From: Lactarius indigo
Taxonomy: Eukaryota; Basidiomycota; Agaricomycetes; Russulales; Russulaceae
Length of the DNA stretch: 64,000 nucleotides
Assembly: GCA_025766275.1 (NCBI GenBank)
Contig: JAFKAC010000021.1
Coordinates: 124,001 to 188,000 of the forward strand
Reading direction: 5' to 3'
Shown: one piece after another, positions 55,615 through 64,000 of the stretch
How positions within the stretch are numbered: position 1 is the stretch's first letter
How the letters are laid out: every line of letters starts with the position of its first letter
The notes under the pieces: generated by a model
The model's input: only the letters and a program-made list of their open reading frames with translations
The model's database searches: none
Told to the model about the DNA's origin: nothing
Translations under genes and position numbers: made by a program

Positions 55615-55930
55615 AAGTAACGCAGAACGTCGGTACGCCTCAAGAAAGGCACGCGACCGCCATCCCCGGATAACCTCCATAGGGGGGGGGGGGGTCTTGC
55701 GCTGATGGCCTCGAAGAACTTCGCCACAGGCTGCTGGAGATTTGACTACGTCCAATGCTTCCGAGTCCTGCGTCATATATGATAAACGATTCCCACCACG
55801 CACGAACAAGAAAATTTGAAATACTTCGAGAGTATCCAGAACAATGGCCCCGGGAGCTTGAAGTTGTCAGAACTATGACAGGCTTGAACTCAATGCCAGC
55901 GAGGGTATCTCTAATTAGCATGCTCTTCAT
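55615..55930 (-). pseudogene. Relic of the array family (blocks B and C)
   Basis: Two stretches match the family out of context. IRDTLAGIEFKPVIV at ~55915-55870 resembles the start of block B, and SEALDVVKSPAACGEVLRGH at ~55760-55700 resembles the start of the last exon (GALNVAKPPAASDETLRERH in copy 5). There is no signature exon or block A, and the remainder is out of frame. It is a degraded partial copy between copies 3 and 4. Confidence 0.4.
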
Positions 55931-55997
55931 CGCGTCCTACATACTGTATGACATCAGGGCTCAAATGCGACGATCAGAAAATATTTTACGAGCCATT

Positions 55998-57416
55998 TCA
56001 CACTTCTCTTCTACCTATAGAAGATGTAAGACGACGCAAAATTCGGCGAGGCAAACTACGCTTCCCGCCATCACTACTGCGACTCTGAGTGCTATGACTC
56101 CGGGCACGGCCGTCCGCAGAGATCTCTTCACCCTCGGCTTCTGAACCTCCATCTACCGTAGAAGTCTCCTGGGGTGCCCTCTTGTCTGGAACGATCACCG
56201 GTATTACGCTCGCCGGAGGGAGAAACGGTCCGAGTCCTTCGGACTGCCCCAAACTGTTCAATTGCGCTTGTATGTGTGCGAGGATCTGATCCAGCTTCTT
56301 GCGGTAATTTGCCATTGTCAGACCTGCGGGTATCAATAATGCCAGCATGCCTATGCGATAGTCATGGTCTCGACGATCTCCGTCCTTGGCAGCGGTAGGC
56401 TTGACCTTGATCGCATTCAGTGCTCCCTTATTTATCACATAGTATAGTCAGCAGCTTCACACCACACCTGACGGGTTACCAGAGTACCTCGAAAGTATTT
56501 AATAACTGAAAGAAGCGCAAGGAGCACACGGTAAAACCGCTGAAGTGCCAGGGTTCCATCGGTCGGCGCTTTTAGACCCGCTTCATTCGGTTTTGGGGTA
56601 TTCGAAGGAGAGAAATGCACCTGACTTAAATAAGATATCCTTGAAAGTCCTGTTCGATCGGTGCACCACGGCTATCAGTAACCATTTAGGTATAATAAAT
56701 ACCAGTTAGGCGCTTACGCTTGCAGAAGCTTGCAGGGATCTTTCAGCACCCCGGCACTGACGACATCTCTGAGGAGAACCTCATGAACCAACACCATAAA
56801 TAATTCGGCACAGCATCGGGTTTCTTCGTCAGCCTGAACCCGAACAGGCACACTCTCCGAAAAATCACCGCGGAGTCCCAATGACTGGAGGAGCACGCTT
56901 CCAGTAGGCATAAAACAGTCCTCCCCATGTGGTAACCAGGTCGTACAAAGGCACCGGACTTGCCAGAATAGGTCCTACGTGGAGAGCAGGAGTATTCAGA
57001 AAGAGTTATAATAAAAGGAGCTTGAAATACGGACGCACATAGGTTGAGATAGAGAAATGTTCTGACGATACCGTGTCTGGCAGCGGATGTGCACGGCGTG
57101 GGTACAAGACATTCTTGTGACTCTTGCGCGAGTTTATCGATGTGACGGAGTAAGGGAATGACATATTAGAGGACAACGACTCGGAGTTCATTGCTGAATA
57201 CGTTGGTGACGAATCCGCAAAGTAGTTTGACTGTGGTGAAGCATCGGATGGATGGAGGTAAGGCGCAGTGTAGTATGACTGAAGTGACGAGGTGTTGGAC
57301 GGCTGAGCGCCGGGCCCAGGCTCAGAACCAAGGATAGGGGGCCACGATAGTCGCGATAGGCTATCAGCATGGTCATTGCGGGCACGAATGGACTGCAGCA
57401 GGTACAGGGGATCCAT
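55998..57416 (-). pseudogene. Array family copy 4, two +1 breaks in exon 3
   Basis: Exons 57416-57039, 56974-56718, 56649-56488 and 56426-55998. It has a clean start (MDPLYLLQSIRARNDHADSL), the signature YSVTSINSRKSHKNVLYPRR, a diverged block A (FWQVRCLCTTWLPHGEDCF), LTMANYRKKLDQIL, the acidic patch TVDGGSEAEGEE and the basic tail KRSLPRRILRRLTSSIGRR. In exon 3 the frame moves by +1 twice, after SGAF (TTT-C-TCT) and before the final TFE (ATT-A-AAT). With both bases removed the total is 1224 nt, 407 aa. All other exons are clean. It is the most divergent copy in block A. Confidence 0.6.
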
Positions 57417-58092
57417 GCCAGTAGGTCAGACAAGGAAATGATATCGATAATGGTGCTTTATACTGATACGACGCGTGATGCTACACAGCTTCCATCATCG
57501 CAATGTCTCGATGGGGCAACTGCGCACAGCTTTGGGCATTTGGCGCCTTGAGCAACATGGAAATATCATAGCGTTTGGAGTTGTGGCCACTAGAAAAACA
57601 GTGTAGCGCCACATAAAAGTCCGGTGATTTAAGACGCACCGTGAGGGATAACTGTCAGTACCGGGGGGTGCTAATGATTTGAAACCTGGCGGGAGAGGAC
57701 CGAGCTGGCTTTCTGCACTTTGTGGTTTGAATTGAAGCTCCTAAGATACCTTTTGCTTCTTGGGTGGGAGGAGGAAAGGTGGTCCGGAGACTGAAGGAAA
57801 CTCGGCAAAATTCGGAGTGTGAACGTGTGAACACACATGCGGAGTTGACTCGGGCACCACCGGCGGGCTTGAACTTGTTCTTCGTGGCGATTCACAGACT
57901 CCTCCCCTTGTCGATGCACATAAGAGACCGATTACACCTCATTTACCTTTTCGTACACCCACCCTCCTTTTCCATTGCAACTTCGCGTCTCTATCAAGGT
58001 CTCTATCAAACTCGAGGTGACCACACTATCTTATACAGTCTATTAGCAATGTACAGTACATGGCGGACCATCAACCGTCGTACATCCCGTTT
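57417..58092. other. Spacer between array copies 4 and 5
   Basis: The minus-strand ORF at 57671-57919 and the overlapping plus-strand ORF have no recognisable motif. It should hold the copy 4 promoter and copy 5 terminator. Confidence 0.45.
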
Positions 58093-59480
58093 CTACCCTT
58101 TCAAATGTGATAGGAACCTACCGAAAAACCTGCGAGGAAAGGTACGTGCCCCACTCTCGCTGCGACTCGGGCTGTGTCGATTCACGAAGCTCCGTTCGTC
58201 CTCGGCTTCTGAGCCTTCTTCTATTGTACCAATCGCCTGGGAAGCTACCCGGAATGGTATCGTCGATGATCCCCTCGTCGACAGGGGGTGAAGTCCTTCG
58301 GATTGCCGCGGGAATACACTCAATCGCGCCTGGGTCTGGAAAAGTTTCTGACCCAACTCCTTGCGATATTGGCTCATTGTCGTGCCTTTGGATATCGAGA
58401 ACTTCAGTAAGACTTGACGATGACGCTCTCGAAGAGTTTCATCACTCGCAGCCGGAGGTTTGGCCACGTTCAGTGCTCCCTGCATCACATAATCGGTTTC
58501 CTTCTACTCACAAACAGATAATAAGAGTACCTCGAAAGCATCCATCACAGAACAAAGAGCACCGAGCACACGGGTGAAGCGCTCAAAATTCTGGGCCTCC
58601 ACAGGTAGAACTGTTGCAATCGAGTTCGAGGGGGACCGGGGAATAAAAGCCCCTGATTTGAAAAGGATATCTCTAAAAGTTCTGTTCAGACAGCCGCGCA
58701 TTACGATGATCAGCGGTCATCTAGTATACTACAAGCCAATGCTTACTCGTGTAGGAGCTCGCATGGACCTTCCAGCTCTTTAGCACCGGCAACGCCTCTG
58801 AGAAAAACTTCATGAGTTAAAACAATAAAGAACTCAGAGCACCGGAGGCCGTCATCCTGCATGTTGGGTGGTCCCTCTGAAAAATCTCCCTGGAGTCCCA
58901 AAGACCGAAGGAGTATCGTAGCCGCCGGTAATAGACGGGTCTCCGCGTGCGGCAACAAGTTTGCACAAAGGAACCGGACTTCCCAGATCAGGACCTATTC
59001 AGAGAGTAAGACAATCTATTTTGCGAGAGGAACAAAACAAAGACAACGCACGTTGGGTGAAACAATGTATTCCGGCGACACTACGACTGGCGGCGGATGT
59101 GCACGGCGCGGATACAAGACATTCTTACGACTCTTACGTGAGTTTACTGAGGTCACTGAGTAAGGAAATGACGGGTTGGAAGAAGCCGTGGAATTTGTGA
59201 ACATTGTTTGGAGCGGCGATGGATGCGATAGAGAAGTATTTGCAGTGTAAAACGACTGGAGCGATGAAGCTATCGAGTTGAGCCATGCCTTCCCTGGTAT
59301 CTCGCCCTGGTATGCGCTTGGCTGGGTGGTGGATGGTGAGGCATAAGAGACGGGTTCAAAACCGAGCTCAGAGAGCCATGAACGCTGTGTTCGCAGCGAT
59401 ATGGTTGAACTCGAAGGCTTCACACCGCCAGGACGGTCGCTATGGGCATCAATTGGCTGCAGCCGATGCGGGTTGTCCAT
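58093..59480 (-). CDS. Array family copy 5, best intact reference copy
   Basis: Four exons (59480-59052, 58994-58747, 58681-58531, 58479-58093) give 404 aa with every phase correct and GT-AG introns. N-terminus MDNPHRLQPIDAHSDRPGG; Ser/Thr-rich segment; signature SVTSVNSRKSRKNVLYPRR at ~110; block A (LIWEVRFLCANLLPHAETRL ... CSEFFIVLTHEVFL); block B (TFRDILFKSGAF ... CSVMDAFE); block C (RHRQVLLKF ... TTMSQYRKELGQKL); acidic patch TIEEGSEAEDE; basic tail ARTFPRRFFGRFLSHLKG. The exon boundaries fall exactly between blocks. No signal peptide, transmembrane helix or catalytic signature is visible. The predicted content is helical after the signature. I do not recognise a family, so the function is unknown. 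The acidic-then-cationic end could contact membranes, nucleic acid or a partner protein (inference). Confidence 0.78.
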
Positions 59481-60709
59481 AGATCAGGAAAAGGAAGGGA
59501 ACACCTGGCTTTCGAAGCGGCGCATTGCATTTTGGACACATTAAGCACTACCGTAACAAAACAGACCGTAACAAACAGCCTCAACTCCGCACGGTGTGAC
59601 AGTCACAGACGTGACTTTGTGACAGTTCCTTGGGTAGTCATCGATCGATCGAAAATTACAGTAAGTAGCCCTCCGCGATCTGTTCCGCGGCGTCGGATCC
59701 TTGCACGGGAGGTTCGCCGAGATATAGGGTTCCCGACCTCAGTGTCAGGGTGTTTGAAGTGGTTTGCGATCCCCTGGCTCCCTGACTCATGATGGATCAC
59801 GGATGGTCTTCCGGGAGCAGAACATCTGAGCGTGGAATAGGCGGTGGACCTTACCTTGGCAGATGAAACCGATGGTCCGACGCCACCAACTTCAACAGGA
59901 AGAAAACGTTCTCCTGGTTCCGGCTCCTACAATTGTGGCCGAAAGCAGGACGCGCGATTGCAAACTGAACGTGAAAAGTGTCATAGCGTGCCATCGAGGC
60001 ACTCAGTGGTGGCACTGCCAGCTGGGGGGAAACCCTCAATAGACGTCAACTTAGATACTACTAAGTTACTGTAACAAATTTTAATGATGACTTGCGCCAT
60101 CGTTGTCGTGATACTGTAGCGCTGTACGGTGTTCGTTTCTCACGTACTGTAGTTTTTCCCCCAAGTTTTGACCTGCCCTGAAGCAAGCCGCGTTTTGTGA
60201 ACTCCTGTCATCAAAATAAGGGAATGGCAGCAATGGCTTGATCTCTGAACGTCTGGATGTACCACTGTACACTTGCTATGTTGCCTTGCTCATATTCTGG
60301 TTTCAGCGACTCCCGAACTCAGGTGCACTGTTCCTGGGCAGACACCCCTGGGGTTGAAGGTGAAGTTTTACCAAGTGTCTGCGTCATGGTCCCAACTTCG
60401 CGTCTGTCAGTTCTGGGTCGCCCCGCCCCGAAACTTGCCTTGGGCCGCGACGAGGAGTTCTCAGTCAAAGAGGCTAGGAATGTAAGGGTAGACGTTCAAT
60501 CATAGCCAGTCTGTTTGCGAAGCAAACTACGAGGCTACATTCTCCCGATGAAGTTCCAGAACCCCCACTTAGTTTAACGACCAACTCGGCACAGGCTACA
60601 ACGAACACTCCTACCGTGACGTTATAATACTGGTGTGAAAACACATTAGTTGCATATCCCTGCCACGCGACCCGGCCATATTGGACCTCTGGCATGCTGG
60701 AAAGGCGTA
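59481..60709. other. Spacer between array copies 5 and 6
   Basis: It contains the segment shared with 52.69-52.81 kb (59748-59866). The remaining short ORFs show no motif. Confidence 0.5.
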
Positions 60710-61885
60710 TCATGGATCACCTTGTTCTTCGTTTCTGAAAGAAGGTAGGAAACGACGCAAGAATTTGCCAGGCACGCTGCGCATCTCCTTCTCGCCGAGA
60801 GTCCGGATGTGGCGGTTCACAGAGATTCCGCCGTCCTCAGCTTCTAGACCCTCATCAATCGTGGAGATTGTCTGTTGTGCTACCCTCTGTGGGCGACTCA
60901 TTGGCATTGGAGGGGGAAGTAGTCCTCCAATTTGTTGCGGGAAACTGTTCAGTTGTGCCTGTGTTTGCATAAGCTTCTGACTCAGCACCTTGCGATATTG
61001 GTCCATTGTTAAGCCTGTGGATATCGATATTTTTCGTAGGACTTTGCGGCCATGCCCTCGAGTATCCCCATCACTGACATCCGGAGGATCGATCGTGTCA
61101 AGTGCGCCTTGAATCTCGTCTAATAAGAGGTCTATTACTATACATAAACAAAAATTAGGGTACCTCGAAAGCATCCATTACAGAGCAGAGTGCGCGGAGC
61201 ACACAAGTGAGACGGATGAGTTCCACAGCCACCGCGAGCGCCTGTAGACCCATTACATTCAAGTTTGTGGTTGTCATCGAGAAGAAACCTTTCGACTTGA
61301 AAAGGATATCTCTAAAAGCTCTGTGCGGTTGGCGCATTGAGATCATCAGACTTCTGGTAGGATACAAGTCGATCCTTACTCTAGGAGGAGCTTGCAGGGA
61401 CCTTTCAACTCCCGCGTGCCAACAGCTTCTTTGAGAAGGATTTCGCGAGTTAACACGATGAAAAATTCGGAACAGTAACGGAATTCTTCGTCCGTTGGAA
61501 CAGACACACGATAGGCAAGACTTTCTTGGAGGCCCAAAGACCGAAGGAGTATCATTCCTGTTGGTACTAGACGGGTCTCCGTGTGTGGCAACAAGATCGT
61601 GCAAAAGTATCGAACCTCCCATATCAGGACCTATGCGGAGTCCAGGAGTGCCTGTATCTATCAAGTATAATGGAAAGAACTAGAATGAAGACGTACTTCG
61701 GGAGAAACAACGTATTCTGGAGTAACAGGGGGAACCGTAGCCGGCATCGGTTGTGGGCGGGGTGGATACAAGACGTTCTTGCGACTCTTGTACGAGTTTA
61801 TCGATGTCACGGAATAAGGGGACGACATCCTTGAGGACACCGTAGTAGGTGAGGTCGTTGCTTGGCGTGCCGACGAATATGACAT
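60710..61885 (-). pseudogene. Array family copy 6, start and one splice site doubtful
   Basis: Exons 61885(?)-61697, 61630-61380, 61320-61164 and 61108-60710. It carries the signature YSVTSINSYKSRKNVLYPP, block A (LIWEVRYFCTILLPHTETRL), block B (AFRDILFKSKGF), LTMDQYRKVLSQKL, TIDEGLEAEDGG and a tail (MRSVPGKFLRRFLPSF). The open frame extends upstream of 61885 to ~62050 with no ATG, so the true start may be lost or in another exon. Before the last exon the acceptor aligned with CAG of copy 5 is CAA. Splicing at the next AAG, one base later, would shift the frame and stop early. It is either a pseudogene or uses an unusual acceptor. Confidence 0.5.
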
Positions 61886-62817
61886 CGACGTATTCGCTGT
61901 GTAGAATGATAAAGGCGATGCGTATCTCCCACACAAACGCACAGCCGTTACCCCTTGAACCACCGGTCCGTCTCTACCAATTCGAGAGAAAGCCTTCAAG
62001 GAAGCAGCACAGCACGCGCCACTGGCAGCGCGTGGTCCGAACTCGAACAAACACCGTGACCGCGAGAGGTCCGCCGAGCTTAAGCAATCATCCCGTCATG
62101 TCTTCCGATTTTAACGACTTGTGCAGAGGAGTCCTCAAGGTTTTTTCCGCGCATCGTAAGCGGCAGGCCAATGCTGACCACGAAGTTGAGCGGCCTTGAC
62201 GTTGAGCGTTAGCGCTTGCGGACTAGTAGACGATCGGAGGCTGTTCTGAGTCGCGCGTGCTCGTTGTATCGGATTATCAATAGATAAAGTATACTTGATA
62301 AGTTTCAGTGCAAAGACAGTATTCCCCTTTCCCCCAAAAAATCTCCCCGTCAGCTGGAGTCCACTAGTAATCACAAAGATTGTGTTGAAGGCTTGGTTGA
62401 AGACGTAGGGGGCTTCGAGTTCGATGCTATCGGTCACCGGCAAACTATTGGTCGCCGGTCCGTCCGGTACACTCAGCTTGTCGTCAGGTGATAGTCAGGT
62501 GATCCAGCTGACATCAACACGACATCGGCCCGGATAATGACTTGGGACGCTCTCCTAGCTAGGCCCGTAATCCGGAATTTTTTTTTCTTTCTTTTACCAC
62601 GTCTTCGCTAGCTATGTACACGGTGAAGAACAGTAGGTACCATCGCAACCAAGACTCCCCTATTCGTAGTCGTCGCTCGTCCGCATTCTAGGCCGTCAGA
62701 CGTTCGACTCCCAAAATCATTACCGACCTGGGAGTCGCAAGCAGGCGCAAATGTCATACCGGGTTGGAACTTCGAAAGTAGGCCCTGCATCACAGTTGGG
62801 TTTTCTCCGTGCAAATC
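61886..62817. other. Spacer between array and DUF6534 gene
   Basis: It holds the unresolved 5' end of array copy 6 and the 3' flank of the membrane-protein gene. The ORF at 62608-62814 follows the stop of the latter and is read as 3' UTR. Nothing else is supported. Confidence 0.45.
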
Positions 62818-64000
62818 TTATGCGGTAGAATTGTGCATAGTGGCAGAGTCACCAGTTTGTCCGAGTTGAGACTCGTAGGCCTCACCCGCTGGTGGCCCAA
62901 ATTGGATCGTGGACGAGTAGCCAGTGAACGCGTTATCCGGGTTGTTGGTTTCTGACAACTCAAGGATAAAGTCCCGACTGTTTAGCCTGAAAGTGGAGAG
63001 GTGAGAAGTTGGATCCATGATAACACACCGGACGGACTCCTCACATGGCAAGCAATGAATTTACGCCGCCTGTGGGAAAATGTTAGCTGACCATCTCTGC
63101 CCCTGAGGTTATTGTGAGTGTACATTTACTCATCGCCCATGAAAACGCCAACCAGAGCCTGGAGGAGGGTGAGACTGCGAACTGGTCATAAAATAAGAAA
63201 ATCTCAAAAGGAAAGATTGCGACCGAATTTTCTTACATTGATAACCGCGGCGAGAGCAAGGGCGCTGCTTTTCTCAGTTTGTGGTCATTGTTCAACAGGG
63301 ATAGGAACTCACCTTGTCAGCAAGCCCGAATTGATACTATAAGCCATAAGGGTCATGATTAGGGAATCAGTCCTGTGTATGGACGTCAACTGGGTCTACG
63401 GCATAAATGTCAAAAGGACAGCCTGCCTTGCAAAACCGGTCCTCCAGCGGTAGAGAGACCAGCACATTGCGGCAGCGATCAACAAGTCTGTCATCACGAT
63501 CGCGGCCACTCCTACGCACGAGACCCACTATTAAGCATTAGCATGGGTGAATATGCCAGTGATGTGAACCGAAACATACAAGTAAGGAGTGAAACCTGGA
63601 AAATGGCCCTAGAGCGAACCTAATGACGGGTTACATTTATTTGATACACCCAAGGAGGAACGCTACCTACTCTTTTACGGCGAACACTGACATGCAACGT
63701 TCGAAAAGAACTCAAGGACGAATCAGCGGACGCAAAACTGGAAACTCACACAATCTAAAGGCTACGGAGACGAGAAGTACGACAATTATGGATGGATGGG
63801 GATCATGATAGAACTTACAGAGAGAGATAGCAAGCAACGCCACCTGCGAAACCACGTTCAGAGGTGCTTCGGAAAGTCAACCATGATAACGATAACTTAC
63901 GATGAGGATCAAGCAAACGATACTTCGGTTCACTGGTGGAAAACCAAATTATGGCTCGGATATGCAGAAACAACGGAGGAAAAAAAAAATGAATGACCTA
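62818..64000 (-). CDS. DUF6534 integral membrane protein, 5' part beyond the window
   Basis: The six 3' exons are resolved: 63511-63427, 63372-63313, 63267-63237, 63181-63124, 63069-63045 (25 nt) and 62996-62818. They read IVMTDLLIAAAMCWSLYRWR, TGFARTDSLIMTLMAYSINS, GLLTSSALALAAVIN, LWLAFSWAMSKCGVNSLLAM and LNSRDFILEL. These are the hallmark last three membrane helices and the N-S-x-L-A-x-L-N-S-R motif of the DUF6534 family, a multi-pass membrane family abundant in Agaricomycetes with unknown function. The intron 63373-63426 is GC-AG (donor GCAGGC). Further upstream pieces such as NRSIVCLILI and VALLAISL (63835-63920) look like earlier helices; the remaining exons run off the right edge. The tail is polar, with no further motif. 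Confidence 0.8.

Noticed and set aside
62608..62814. 68-aa minus-strand ORF after the DUF6534 stop codon
   Set aside because: It follows the TAA directly and has no acceptor joining it to the gene, so it is treated as 3' UTR.

Overview
The window is nuclear DNA of a filamentous basidiomycete, most likely an Agaricomycete. The evidence is dense short introns (mostly 47-60 bp), genes with up to 14 exons, a DUF6534 membrane protein, TPR-type NB-ARC receptors and goodbye-NACHT-ankyrin receptors. The Rhizoctonia/Ceratobasidium group fits the protein style, but I could not test this. No rRNA, tRNA, CRISPR or intact transposon was recognised.

Left part (1-20.5 kb) is mainly housekeeping: the 3' part of an uncharacterised Cys-pair protein; a 14-exon alpha/beta-hydrolase-like protein; an 8-exon aldo/keto reductase on the minus strand; a small conserved unknown; a Ser/Pro-rich coiled-coil protein; and a 12-exon TTC39/IML2-family protein. 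Reading frames stay open across every spliced junction I placed.

Middle part (22-43 kb) is dominated by two full-length NLR-type receptors in opposite orientation (22109-26650 plus, 34065-37434 minus). They share nine exons, including a 25-nt microexon that carries most of the P-loop. Between them lie a four-RRM, probably mitochondrial, RNA-binding gene with four single-base frame breaks and a decayed copy of the 3' half of the gene at 40.3 kb. NLR2 is divergent from an F-box/LRR-like gene across 207 bp. An uncharacterised 249-aa gene and an OTU-type deubiquitinase follow.

Right part (44-64 kb): a third receptor, of different architecture (helical N-terminus, Pro/Ser linker, NB-ARC, TPR), runs into an array of six paralogues plus one relic of a family I do not recognise. 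The family signature is SVTSINSRKSRKNVLYPRR, followed by two helical blocks, an acidic patch and a cationic C-terminal tail. The three cleanest copies (array copies 1, 3 and 5) are intact at 364-404 aa; the others carry frame or splice lesions. The window ends inside a DUF6534 membrane-protein gene. The whole right half looks like a fast-evolving receptor locus: NLRs of two classes, repeat expansion inside the receptors, segmental duplication and gene decay.

Two results stand out. One is the undescribed array beside the TPR receptor. The other is a set of 15 single-base frame breaks in four genes (RRM, TPR-NLR, array copies 2 and 4), all in the +1 direction, while neighbouring long genes are clean. 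Removing exactly one base per site makes the spliced lengths divide by three with the expected stop. Consensus insertion errors are the simplest explanation, but recoding or gene decay are not excluded.
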